A DNA stretch of 13,038 nucleotides from assembly GCA_023401495.1 (NCBI GenBank), contig JAEXDU010000243.1:1-13038 (forward strand), in the 5' to 3' direction. Shown one piece after another: positions 1-7,350 of this stretch (position 1 is the stretch's first letter; every line of letters begins with the position of its first letter). Under the pieces are notes generated by a model. The model saw nothing but the letters and a program-made list of their open reading frames with translations, did no database searches and was not told the DNA's origin. Position numbers and translations under genes: made by a program. Origin of the DNA: Bacillota bacterium. Its GTDB lineage: Bacteria; Bacillota; Clostridia; Oscillospirales; Acutalibacteraceae.

Positions 1-35
1 CAGGTGTAGCGCTCCTGTTCGATGATGCCGCTCAT
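1..35 (-). CDS. Start of a second nitrogenase-like component 1 subunit (partial)
   Basis: Only the first 11 codons and part of a twelfth lie in the window, reading MSGIIEQERYT. The ATG overlaps the stop of the NifD-like gene in an ATGA arrangement, which suggests translational coupling and equal amounts of the two products. The N-terminus resembles the (I)IE-x-x-RY-x-C start of many nitrogenase-family beta or partner subunits, where a cysteine follows shortly; the incomplete twelfth codon (TG-) could be that cysteine. Together with the upstream gene it would form an alpha/beta heterodimer. The call rests on a very short stretch and on context, and the gene could be a different nitrogenase-family paralogue. 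Confidence 0.6.
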   Translation of the reverse strand, partial: MSGIIEQERYT

Positions 36-1507
36 TTCGCCGCACCCCCTTTCAAAAAGGTATAGGGCTCCTGATCCAGCCACCATTTGGTGTAGGGATT
101 GATCGCGTGCTGTTTCAGGTTTTTCACGAACTCATCGTTTTCGATCGTTTCCAGAATGCGTTCCCCATAGCGTACGATTCCCTCGTAGCCCATGCTGAAA
201 TGCTCGTCGCCGATCAAAAGGGAGGGGATACCGAGCTTCGCGCCCCACAGGGTCATGCCGCCGTGGCGGGCGAGCAGAACATCCGGCTGAAGGCGGTTGA
301 GCATATTCACCAGCTCAAATTCCTGCTTGTTGCAGATGTTGAAGTTCGGGACGTCCCCGTATTCCTTCACACGGTTCACCAGCAGATCGCTTTCCTCGTT
401 TTCGTTGTCGTAGATCGGGTCATGGTGGAAGATGGCCGCGCCCTTTGCTTTCATTCCAAGCTCGCCCAGCAGATTGAGCAGAGCGTGGCCGTGGGCCGCA
501 CCGGCCGTGACATAAGCGGTTTTTCCGCGCAGCTTTTCCCGCAGCGCTTCGATTTTTGGCAGATATTCCGCCCGCTTTGCCGCGATCAGGCGCTCGGCCT
601 CATCCTCTTTGTGCAGCAGCTTCCCCAGCGCGCGGAACCAGCGGTCCGTCTGTGCGATGCCGTAGGGCGGCGCGGCGTTGATTTCGGGAACGCCGAATTC
701 CTGCTCTAAAGCGGCGCCAAGGTAAGAGCCGAGGGTGGGGCAGATCTGAACGCTGGCGGCGGCCTCTGAAGAACGGCGCAGATTTTCAATGGTGGAGTAG
801 GGCGTAATGTAATTGGGCTTTGCCCCGAATGCCTCAAACCAGTCGCCGAACACATCCGAGCCCCAGAAGTTGATCACGTTGATCATATCGCTCCGGCGCT
901 CGCGGGCAGGCTGAATCAGCTTTCTCGCGATGGCGTGGTAGCTGGCGTCGAAGCCCGTCGTCCATACCTTAGAGCGGAAGCCCTCGCAGAAAATGGCGAT
1001 GACGGGAACCCCTAGCTCCTCCTCTGCTTCACCGCACACGCTTTCCACATCGTCGCCGATGATCCCGGCCGCGCAGGTGGTCAGCACGAACACCGCGTTA
1101 GGGTGAGTTCGTTCATACACCTCGTGGATTCCCCTGGCCAGCTTCTGCGCGCCGCCGTATACGGTGTCGGTCTCCTGTAAATTGGTGGAGAATATCTTCC
1201 GCTGCGTCGGGTGCTCCACACCCCGCAGGGGGGAGTTGACCCGGTAGGTAAACGCGAATTCATGGAAGCAGGAGGAGCAGCCGACCGGCCCGTGGCTGAT
1301 CACGGCGGCGTCCTGCACCAAAATCACCATACACGCTGCCTGTGAGGTGGAGCAGCCAAGGCACTGGGAGAAAGAACGGCTTTTGTCCTTCAGTCCGCAG
1401 CGCGAACAGTTTACCAGTTCTTCTGCGCCGCCCTGAAAGCCCGTGATGGAGCCAAGGCGTATTTCCCGGATGGCAACCTCCGGTATTTGCAAGTTAATTT
1501 TACTCAT
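32..1507 (-). CDS. NifD-like nitrogenase-family subunit, candidate methylthio-alkane reductase (Mar-like)
   Basis: A 491-residue component 1 protein of the nitrogenase superfamily. Residues that align by eye with NifD P-cluster ligands are C52, C77 (in SHGPVGC) and C145 (in TTCAAGIIGDD). C256 in QICPTLGSYLGAALEQEFGVP aligns with the NifD cofactor cysteine. The place of the NifD cofactor histidine, just before GFDG, seems to be M439 before GYEG, with H436 nearby. The N-terminus has extra cysteines (C34, C37, C49, C59, C80). The start is set by an AGGAGG site 6 nt before the ATG; a longer in-frame extension upstream is only the shadow of the acetyltransferase gene. It overlaps that gene by 8 bp and the next subunit by 4 bp. 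Location beside metY and other sulfur genes, rather than nif genes, suggests reduction of organic sulfur compounds to methanethiol. That function is inferred; no NifH-like reductase is in the window. Other nitrogenase-like enzymes remain possible. Confidence 0.85.
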   Translation of the reverse strand: MSKINLQIPEVAIREIRLGSITGFQGGAEELVNCSRCGLKDKSRSFSQCLGCSTSQAACMVILVQDAAVISHGPVGCSSCFHEFAFTYRVNSPLRGVEHPTQRKIFSTNLQETDTVYGGAQKLARGIHEVYERTHPNAVFVLTTCAAGIIGDDVESVCGEAEEELGVPVIAIFCEGFRSKVWTTGFDASYHAIARKLIQPARERRSDMINVINFWGSDVFGDWFEAFGAKPNYITPYSTIENLRRSSEAAASVQICPTLGSYLGAALEQEFGVPEINAAPPYGIAQTDRWFRALGKLLHKEDEAERLIAAKRAEYLPKIEALREKLRGKTAYVTAGAAHGHALLNLLGELGMKAKGAAIFHHDPIYDNENEESDLLVNRVKEYGDVPNFNICNKQEFELVNMLNRLQPDVLLARHGGMTLWGAKLGIPSLLIGDEHFSMGYEGIVRYGERILETIENDEFVKNLKQHAINPYTKWWLDQEPYTFLKGGAAK

Positions 1508-2030
1508 GGTATTCCTCCTGATGAAGTAGGGTGGGGCGTTCCGATGCGGCAAAGGCAGCCAGCCGCTCGCCGCTGAGCCGGAATACCCGGCGGTCATCCA
1601 GTACCTGCGCGCCAAGCCCTTTGTAAAAGCCCGCCGCCGCAAGATTCCAGTCCAGGCACAGTCAGTCGAGACGCTCGCAGCCGTTTTCGACCGCGGTTTG
1701 AGACAGGTATCGAAGCATGGCCCTGCCGATGCCCTGCCCGCGAAATTCTTCTTTGACATACAGATCATCCAGAAACAGATTTGCTTTGCCAAGGAAGGTG
1801 GAATAGTTGTAGAAATACAGCGCGAATGCGGCGGGCTGGTGATCGATCCACCCGATAACGACCTGTGCCTGCCGTTTTTCAAAGATGGAACGGCGAAGAT
1901 CCTCTGCAGTCGCTGTAATCTGGTCCCCCATATTTTCATAAACGGCCAGCTCCCGGATGAGCGAGAGAATGAGCTCCGCGTCTTTTTCCTGTGCGGGACG
2001 GATCGAAAGTCGATTTGTGTTGATGCCCAT
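1500..2030 (-). pseudogene. GNAT acetyltransferase interrupted by in-frame TGA
   Basis: An acetyltransferase of the diamine (SAT-like) GNAT type. The first 122 codons hold the acetyl-CoA binding motif RGQGIG (residues 97-102) after LFLDDLYVKEEF. Codon 123 is TGA (1662-1664). The same frame then continues as LCLDWNLAAAGFYKGLGAQ and further to a TAA at 1500-1502, giving about 176 residues, the usual family length. Homologues generally carry tryptophan at the interrupted position (RLxWxVLDWN), so one TGG to TGA change explains the break. The downstream part includes the FYKxLGA segment needed for the fold, so the 122-residue product is probably inactive unless the stop is read through. It starts 4 nt after the metY stop and its true end overlaps the next gene by 8 bp. 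Substrate is unknown. Confidence 0.8.
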
Positions 2031-2034
2031 GGAA

Positions 2035-3333
2035 TCAGTCCTGAAAGACGCTGTCGAACGCCTGCTGCAGGTCTTCGATCAAATCCTTTGGGCTTTCCAG
2101 CCCAAGGGACAGGCGGATGGTGGAAGCTTCAAGCCCGACGAGTAACCGTTGTTCCTCGGTCAGCTCCACGTGGGTGGTCTGTGCGGGATTGATGATCAGC
2201 GATCGGGCGTCACCGATATTGGCCTGGTAGCCGAACACCTTTACAGAGGCCAGAAAGGCTCTTTTCTGCTCTTCCGTACCGCGAAAACCGAAGGATAAAA
2301 TAGAACCCGCACCCTTTGGGAAATAACGGTCGGCCAAAGCACGGTATTTGCTGCCCTGTGCATACGGGTAGCGCACCCACAGGACATGCTCGTTCTGTTC
2401 CAGATATTCCAGAACCGCAAGCGTGTTGGAAACCTGCTTTTCCACCCGTTCCGAGAGGGTCTCCAGACCAATCAGCACCAGATACGCGTCAAAGGGGCTC
2501 AGGGCCGCGCCGAGGTAATTCAGGTGGATCGCCCGAAGCCTGCCGGTAAAGGGATTTTGCGGGAAGACCTGCAGAATGCTGCGCGGCTCGTCGTGCTCAT
2601 CGCGTAAAAACCACAGCGGCTTTTCAAAATGCGGGTAATTTCCGTTGCCGTAATCGAATGTTCCGCTTTCCAGCACCAGACCGGCAATGACGTTCCCGTG
2701 ACCGGAGAGCGCCTTGGTGGCCGAGTAAACCACAACATCCGCGCCATGTTCAAACGGATTGAACAGATACGGAGTCGCCACGGTGTTGTCAACGATCAGC
2801 AGAATCCCGTAGGCGTGGGCGATGCGGGCAATCGCCTCAAAATCCGGGATCGTCGCGAAGGGATTCGTTAGGCTCTCGATCAAAATCGCCTTGGTGTCGG
2901 GGGCCAGCTTTTCCTCAAATTCCTCTATGCGGTCGGGATTTTCCACAAAATCGATCTTGATGCCGAGTTCTGGGAACAGGTGCCCCAGACTGTCTACGGT
3001 TCCTCCGTACAGGCGGGCGGTGGTCAGAATCCTTCCGCCCTTCCCGGCGGCATTGAGCAACGCGTAAGAAACTGCGGCCATTCCTGATGCAAGCGCGATC
3101 GCGTCCGATACGCCGTGCAGCGCAGCGGCGCGTTTTTCCAGAACGTCGACAGTCGGATTGGAAAGCCTTGTGTAAATGGGGTCGCTTTCCGAAAAAGAAA
3201 ACAGACGATCGGCGCGGTAGCTGTCCCCCAGCGCGAACGCCGTGGTCTGGTAGATCGGTACGGATACGGCATAGTTGTGTTCGGACGCGCGGTACCCCGC
3301 CTGCACTTTCAAAGTATCAAAATCATAGCTCAT
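2035..3333 (-). CDS. metY: O-acetylhomoserine sulfhydrylase (MetY)
   Basis: A 432-residue PLP enzyme of the Cys/Met metabolism family. It replaces the acetyl group of O-acetylhomoserine with sulfide to give homocysteine, or with methanethiol to give methionine directly. The PLP lysine is K207 in SATKALSGHGN; the phosphate-binding YTR motif is at 54-56 and the cofactor aspartate is D182 in VDNT. The length and the long insert near HFEKPLWFLRDEHDEPRS match MetY better than the shorter cystathionine enzymes. I chose the ATG at 3333 because a GGGGGAG site precedes it; an in-frame ATG 33 nt upstream (3366) has a poorer site. It is followed after 4 nt by the acetyltransferase gene and then the nitrogenase-like genes, so methanethiol may be a real substrate here. 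Confidence 0.92.
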   Translation of the reverse strand: MSYDFDTLKVQAGYRASEHNYAVSVPIYQTTAFALGDSYRADRLFSFSESDPIYTRLSNPTVDVLEKRAAALHGVSDAIALASGMAAVSYALLNAAGKGGRILTTARLYGGTVDSLGHLFPELGIKIDFVENPDRIEEFEEKLAPDTKAILIESLTNPFATIPDFEAIARIAHAYGILLIVDNTVATPYLFNPFEHGADVVVYSATKALSGHGNVIAGLVLESGTFDYGNGNYPHFEKPLWFLRDEHDEPRSILQVFPQNPFTGRLRAIHLNYLGAALSPFDAYLVLIGLETLSERVEKQVSNTLAVLEYLEQNEHVLWVRYPYAQGSKYRALADRYFPKGAGSILSFGFRGTEEQKRAFLASVKVFGYQANIGDARSLIINPAQTTHVELTEEQRLLVGLEASTIRLSLGLESPKDLIEDLQQAFDSVFQD

Positions 3334-3436
3334 GTTTGCTCCCCCTTCTTCGGGTGTTCCGTTCATTTCCTGTTTGTTCAGACAATTCCCCCGGGCTCAT
3401 GACGAGTATCCGGTGGTTGTATCGTTAGCGGTGAAT

Positions 3437-3471
3437 GGCGGGTACCAAAACAAAAGGGGTACCTATTCGCC
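3437..3471 (-). other. Hairpin across the mccA stop codon
   Basis: Two GGTACC copies (3441-3446 and 3458-3463) pair across an 11-nt loop. Flanking GGCG and CGCC extend the stem to 10 bp with a 4-nt AATA bulge. The hairpin spans the end of the mccA-like gene. No T-run follows on the minus strand, so it is not a typical intrinsic terminator; it may protect or process the mRNA. The rest of the 129-bp gap before metY shows no convincing promoter. Confidence 0.45.
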
Positions 3472-4377
3472 GAAAATGTGCTTGCTGAAATAGCGTTCGC
3501 CCCTGTCGGGGAGGATGACGACGACTGTTCCCAAAGTAACGGTTTTTGTCAGCTTGTTCACAGCGGCCAGCGCGGCCCCGGACGATGAGCCTGCAAAGAT
3601 GCCTTCTTTCTTTGCGGCGATTCTCACCTGTTCAAAGGCTTCCGCATCGCTGACCTTGATGACCTGATCAACAAGGCTCATATCCATTGTGTCGGCGATA
3701 AAGTCGTTTCCGATGCCCTCAATTTCATAGTCGGAGTGCTCCCCGCCCCCGATGGTGGAGCCGATCGGGTCGGCCAGAATGCCCTTGATCGCCGGATTTT
3801 GCTCTTTTAAATACCGCAGAACACCGGTGTAGGTGCCGCCGCTCCCGGCGCCGGCCACCACATAATCGATTTTGCCGTCAAGGTCGCGGTAAATCTCCGG
3901 CCCGGTCGTTTCGTAGTGGGCCCGCGGGTTGCTCTGGTTCTTAAACTGCTCCAGAGAGACGGAGTTGGGAATCTCTGCGCGCAGCTCCTCTGCTTTTCTG
4001 GCTGCACCCAGCATTCCTTCCTCCGTTGAGGTGTGAATGATTTCGGCGCCCAGCGCTTTCATCAGCGTCTGTTTTTCCTGAGAGAATTTCTGCGGCACCA
4101 CAAAGATCAGCCGGTAACCGCGGTTTAAGGCTGCAAAGGCAATGCCAAGCCCGGTGTTGCCTGCGGTGGCTTCAATGATGGTGCTGCCGGGCTTTAAAAT
4201 GCCGCGGCTTTCGGCGTCCGCAATCATCGATCTGCCGATTCTGTCTTTGACGCTGCCCGCCGGGTTATACAGCTCCAGCTTGGCATAGACGTTCAGCTGC
4301 TCCGGGAACCCAAGCTGCGAAAGCCGTACGAGCGGCGTGTTCCCGATCAACTCCTGCATGGAGGGGTACAAACTCAT
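3463..4377 (-). CDS. mccA: MccA/CysK-type PLP enzyme, probable O-acetylserine-dependent cystathionine beta-synthase
   Basis: A 304-residue fold-type II PLP protein. The PLP lysine is K44 in GSVKDR, the substrate loop is TAGNTG (71-76), the phosphate-binding loop is GAGSGGTYTG (176-185), and EGIG lies at 220-223. There is no C-terminal CBS domain. The segment VVPQKFSQEKQTLMKALGAE resembles Bacillus MccA and cystathionine beta-synthases more than housekeeping cysteine synthase. The likely reaction joins O-acetylserine (or serine) with homocysteine to form cystathionine, the first step of reverse transsulfuration. The ATG overlaps the preceding gene by 4 bp (ATGA), with GGAGGGGG 7 nt upstream, the same partner relation as mccA and mccB in Bacillus. 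Cysteine synthase activity (CysK) is the main alternative; sequence alone does not decide. Confidence 0.87.
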   Translation of the reverse strand: MSLYPSMQELIGNTPLVRLSQLGFPEQLNVYAKLELYNPAGSVKDRIGRSMIADAESRGILKPGSTIIEATAGNTGLGIAFAALNRGYRLIFVVPQKFSQEKQTLMKALGAEIIHTSTEEGMLGAARKAEELRAEIPNSVSLEQFKNQSNPRAHYETTGPEIYRDLDGKIDYVVAGAGSGGTYTGVLRYLKEQNPAIKGILADPIGSTIGGGEHSDYEIEGIGNDFIADTMDMSLVDQVIKVSDAEAFEQVRIAAKKEGIFAGSSSGAALAAVNKLTKTVTLGTVVVILPDRGERYFSKHIFGE

Positions 4378-5531
4378 ACTTTTGCCCCCTCCATCGACAT
4401 TCGCAGGTCTTGTATCAAATCGCGCAGATTCTCAATGCCCACCGAAAGGCGGATCAGCCCGTCGGTGATTCCGACCTTCTGGCGAATCTCTCTGGGGATG
4501 GAGGCGTGGGTCATGCTGGCTGGGTGGCACACCAGCGATTCCACTCCGCCAAGGCTTTCCGCCAAGGCAATTAGGCGCAGATTCTGAAAAAACTTTCGGA
4601 TATCGTAGCCCTCGTTCAGCTCAAAAGAGATCATGGCGCCGCCGTTTTTGGCCTGCTGCCGGTTGATTTCAAACCCCTGCGCGTCCGGCAGGCCGGGGTA
4701 GTACACGGTCTTTACCGCCTCGTGATCACGTAGCAGCCTGGCAAGCGCTTCGGCATTCTCCACGTGCCGGTCCATCCGCACACCGAGGGTCTTGATGCTG
4801 CGGATCAGCAGATAGGAATCAAACGGCTGTAAAATTCCGCCGGTGGCATTCTGAATAAAATGAAGCCGCTCGGCCAGCTCCTTTGTTTTTACGACCGCCA
4901 GCCCGGCGATCACATCGCTGTGGCCGCCCAGATATTTGGTTGCCGAGTGCAGAACAATGTCTGCACCCAGCTCCAGGGGCCGCTGAAGATAAGGGGTCAT
5001 AAAGGTGTTATCCACAATCAGGAGCGCGTCGTGCCGGTGCGCGATTTCGGCCGCCGCCGCAAGGTCGGTCACCGTCAGCAGCGGGTTCGCCGGGCTTTCG
5101 ACCAGTACAGCCTTTACATCCGGCGTGATGGCGGCTTCCAATGCCTTTAGATCGGTGGTGTCCGCAATGGTATACGCAAAACCGAAGTGACGGAAGATCT
5201 GATCCAGAACACGGAAGGTTCCGCCGTATACGTTGCTGGAAATCACGATCCTGTCGCCGCTCTGAAACAGGCTGAGTGCGGCGGTGATCGCCGCCATGCC
5301 GGACGCAAAGGCAAAGCCGGCTTCACCGCCCTCTAACTCGGCGATCAGCGCCTCCAGGGCCTCGCGGGTCGGGTTCCCGGTTCGGGAATACTCGTACCCG
5401 CGGTGCTTTCCCAGCTCATCCTGCATAAAGGTTGAGGTCTGGTAGATCGGCGTGCTGACCGCGCCGGTGCGTTCATCACCGTAAATGCCGCCATGAATCA
5501 GTGCGGACTCGATAAATTCATAATGTTTCAA
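4374..5531 (-). CDS. mccB: Cystathionine gamma-lyase / gamma-synthase family enzyme (MccB-like)
   Basis: A 385-residue PLP enzyme of the Cys/Met metabolism family. K199 in HSATKYLGGHSD is the cofactor lysine, the YSR motif is at 48-50, and VDNT holds the cofactor aspartate at 174. The C-terminal SLGGVESLVCHPASMTH segment is typical of gamma-lyases and gamma-synthases. Coupling to the MccA-like gene points to cleavage of cystathionine to cysteine, 2-oxobutyrate and ammonia. Cystathionine gamma-synthase (MetB) acting in the opposite pathway cannot be excluded, since these families are hard to separate by sequence. The start appears to be TTG at 5531, with GGGAGGG 8 nt upstream and no nearby in-frame ATG that keeps the conserved N-terminus. 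Confidence 0.88.
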   Translation of the reverse strand: MKHYEFIESALIHGGIYGDERTGAVSTPIYQTSTFMQDELGKHRGYEYSRTGNPTREALEALIAELEGGEAGFAFASGMAAITAALSLFQSGDRIVISSNVYGGTFRVLDQIFRHFGFAYTIADTTDLKALEAAITPDVKAVLVESPANPLLTVTDLAAAAEIAHRHDALLIVDNTFMTPYLQRPLELGADIVLHSATKYLGGHSDVIAGLAVVKTKELAERLHFIQNATGGILQPFDSYLLIRSIKTLGVRMDRHVENAEALARLLRDHEAVKTVYYPGLPDAQGFEINRQQAKNGGAMISFELNEGYDIRKFFQNLRLIALAESLGGVESLVCHPASMTHASIPREIRQKVGITDGLIRLSVGIENLRDLIQDLRMSMEGAKV

Positions 5532-5584
5532 GTGACAATCCCTCCCAATGTGAAAATGGTTCGACGGTAAGCCTGCATGAAATG

Positions 5585-5618
5585 GCCGGAACAGATTTTC
5601 TGTTTTCGATTGACCGGC
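5585..5618 (-). other. Hairpin between metQ and the mccB-like gene
   Basis: GCCGG and CCGGC arms enclose a second stem of AACAG with CTGTT around a 5-nt loop; one side has a 9-nt bulge. It lies in the 96-bp gap between the second metQ and the mccB-like gene. No T-run follows, so it is not called a terminator. It may influence mRNA stability, or may be chance. Confidence 0.3.
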
Positions 5619-5627
5619 AGAAAGAAA

Positions 5628-6497
5628 TCAGGAATTCAGTTTGGCCGGAATGACAGCGCCCTTGTAGGTGTCCTCAATAAACTTTCTGGTATCCTCTGAC
5701 TGCAGCTCTTTCACCAGAGCGACAATCGCGGGATTGTCTTTATCCTCTTCGCGCACGGCAATGATGTTGGCGTAGGGGCTGTCTCCGCTTTCGCTGAACA
5801 GCTTGGTGGAGGTGATCTTCGCTTCCAGAGCCTTGTTGGTATTCGTGATGAAGAAGTCGTAGTCGGCTTTGGTGGGGATGATCTGCGCCGAATCCAGCTC
5901 TACAATTTTGATCGGGCGCACATAACTTTGAATATCCGTTACCGATGCGCTCAGAGAGGTGGCGGTTTTTTCGTTCAGCTTGATAAATCCGTTCTGCTCT
6001 AAAATGAGCAGCGCTCTGTATTCGTTGGTGCCGTCATTCGGGATGGCGACGGTCGCGTTCTCCGGAATTTTATCCGTGGAGCTGTATTTGTCGGAGTAGG
6101 CCGTGATGGGCTCCACGTGAATATCCCCGGCGTTGACCAGATTGAAGCCGTTCGTGTTGTTCCATTCCTGCAGGTACGGTTCATGCTGAAAATAGTTAAA
6201 GTCGATTTCGCCCTTCGCGAGCTTTTCGTTTGTGGTGTTGTCTGCCGCCGTTGCCACCAGATCGATGATGATTCCCTGCTTTGCCAGCTTGGGGGTGACA
6301 TACTTGATGATTTCCGAGTGGGGGACGAGGTCGACAATTCCCTTGAGGGTGACGGTTTGCTGCGAGCTGTCGCCGGACGCGGCTGGTGTGGACTGCGCCT
6401 GAGAGGAAGAGCCGCCGGCGGTGCCGGCGCACCCGGCCAGCAGGCTGAGGGAGAGAGCCGCCGCGAAAAGGGTAGATGCTGTTTTGATCGATTTCAT
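5628..6497 (-). CDS. metQ: MetQ-family substrate-binding lipoprotein (second transporter)
   Basis: A 289-residue membrane-anchored binding protein for a MetNIQ-type importer. The signal peptide has a lysine-containing start, a hydrophobic core and a lipobox LLAGC with C23 as the lipidated cysteine, followed by a Ser/Gln/Ala-rich linker to about residue 48. The NlpA/MetQ domain shows VPHSEI near 58-63, FQHEPYL at 103-109 and AIPND at 151-155, all typical of methionine-binding members. An AAGGAG site lies 8 nt before the ATG. It follows metI after 101 bp holding a hairpin. Its binding motifs are closer to classical MetQ than those of the first copy, so it probably binds methionine or a close analogue; the exact ligand is not visible. 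Confidence 0.92.
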   Translation of the reverse strand: MKSIKTASTLFAAALSLSLLAGCAGTAGGSSSQAQSTPAASGDSSQQTVTLKGIVDLVPHSEIIKYVTPKLAKQGIIIDLVATAADNTTNEKLAKGEIDFNYFQHEPYLQEWNNTNGFNLVNAGDIHVEPITAYSDKYSSTDKIPENATVAIPNDGTNEYRALLILEQNGFIKLNEKTATSLSASVTDIQSYVRPIKIVELDSAQIIPTKADYDFFITNTNKALEAKITSTKLFSESGDSPYANIIAVREEDKDNPAIVALVKELQSEDTRKFIEDTYKGAVIPAKLNS

Positions 6498-6557
6498 AAT
6501 GAATGCTCCTTCTATGTTTTTTTACAGAGATTTCAATAAACGCAGATGAATTTTTTC

Positions 6558-6591
6558 GGTTCTTCTCCCGCCGCAGGAGGGGGAAAGAACC
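6558..6591 (-). other. Hairpin upstream of metQ
   Basis: GGTTCTT+TCCC pairs with GGGA+AAGAACC, 11 bp with a single bulged base and an 11-nt loop. It sits between metI and metQ of the second transporter. The minus strand continues with GAAAAAATT rather than a T-run, so it should not stop transcription. A stable 5' hairpin here could protect the metQ part of the message, since binding proteins are usually needed in excess over the permease. Confidence 0.45.
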
Positions 6592-6598
6592 CACATAA

Positions 6599-7309
6599 TT
6601 AAATCAAATTTCGCTTTTTCAGGATTTGCTTCGAGGTAAGGTCCCCAACCCATTGAACCAGCTGAACCAGGATGATCAGAATATAAACGGCCGCGAACAG
6701 CACGTCATGCTGAAAGCGCTGGTAGCCGAACCGCACGGCGATGTCCCCGATGCCGCCCGCTCCGAACATCCCGGCCAGAGCAGTCATAGAGATGACGGCG
6801 ATCACAGCGACGGTAAAGCCGCGGATGAGGGAGGGGATGGTTTCCGGCAGAAGAATGCGAAAGATGATCTGCGCGTTGGTGCTGCCAATGGATTTTGCCG
6901 CTTCCACCTTGCCTTTGGCGATTTCCAGCAGGCTGCTTTCCACAATGCGGGCGTACATGGGGATGCAGCTGGCGGCGATGGCGATGATACAGGCATTGGT
7001 GCCGTAGGATTTTCCAAAGAAAAGACGGGCCACCGGGATCATCAGGATGATCATGATCACCTGGGGCAGAGAGCGAAGACAATTGATCAGCCACCCCGAG
7101 CTGGCATACAGCGGCTTTAACGGCACCAGACCGTCAGGGTTTGTCACGGTCAGCAGAATCCCGAGCAGCAGGCCGAAAAACAGCATGATGCCGGAGGAAA
7201 GGGCCACCATGTATAACGTTTCCAGCACGGAGGGACCAAGCCCGCGCCAAATCTCCGGCGAGAAGGAGGCGACGATGACCTCCCATAGCGAATGATATAA
7301 TAAACTCAA
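6599..7309 (-). CDS. metI: MetI-family permease (second transporter)
   Basis: A 236-residue integral membrane permease of the methionine uptake type. Several hydrophobic segments can be seen, beginning around residue 30, and the EAA loop that docks on the ATPase lies at about 136-160 (EAAKSIGSTNAQIIFRILLP). The C-terminal half has the family motif MTALAGMFGAGGIGDIAVRFGYQRF. Translation appears to start at TTG (7309), with AAAGGAG 7 nt upstream; the first in-frame ATG would remove the first membrane segment. It lies 41 bp after metN and 101 bp before metQ. Confidence 0.93.
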   Translation of the reverse strand: MSLLYHSLWEVIVASFSPEIWRGLGPSVLETLYMVALSSGIMLFFGLLLGILLTVTNPDGLVPLKPLYASSGWLINCLRSLPQVIMIILMIPVARLFFGKSYGTNACIIAIAASCIPMYARIVESSLLEIAKGKVEAAKSIGSTNAQIIFRILLPETIPSLIRGFTVAVIAVISMTALAGMFGAGGIGDIAVRFGYQRFQHDVLFAAVYILIILVQLVQWVGDLTSKQILKKRNLI

Positions 7310-7350
7310 AAGACCACTCCTTTCACTTCAAAATCAAGACGGTATGTTTT

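Noticed and set aside
107..709. 200-codon plus-strand ORF opposite the NifD-like gene
   Set aside because: High-GC genes often leave open antisense frames; the minus-strand protein has clear family motifs and the plus-strand one none.
1508..1939. Long N-terminal extension of the NifD-like protein
   Set aside because: The open frame continues upstream, but it is antisense-free shadow of the acetyltransferase in another frame; the AGGAGG before the ATG at 1507 and the family N-terminus set the start.
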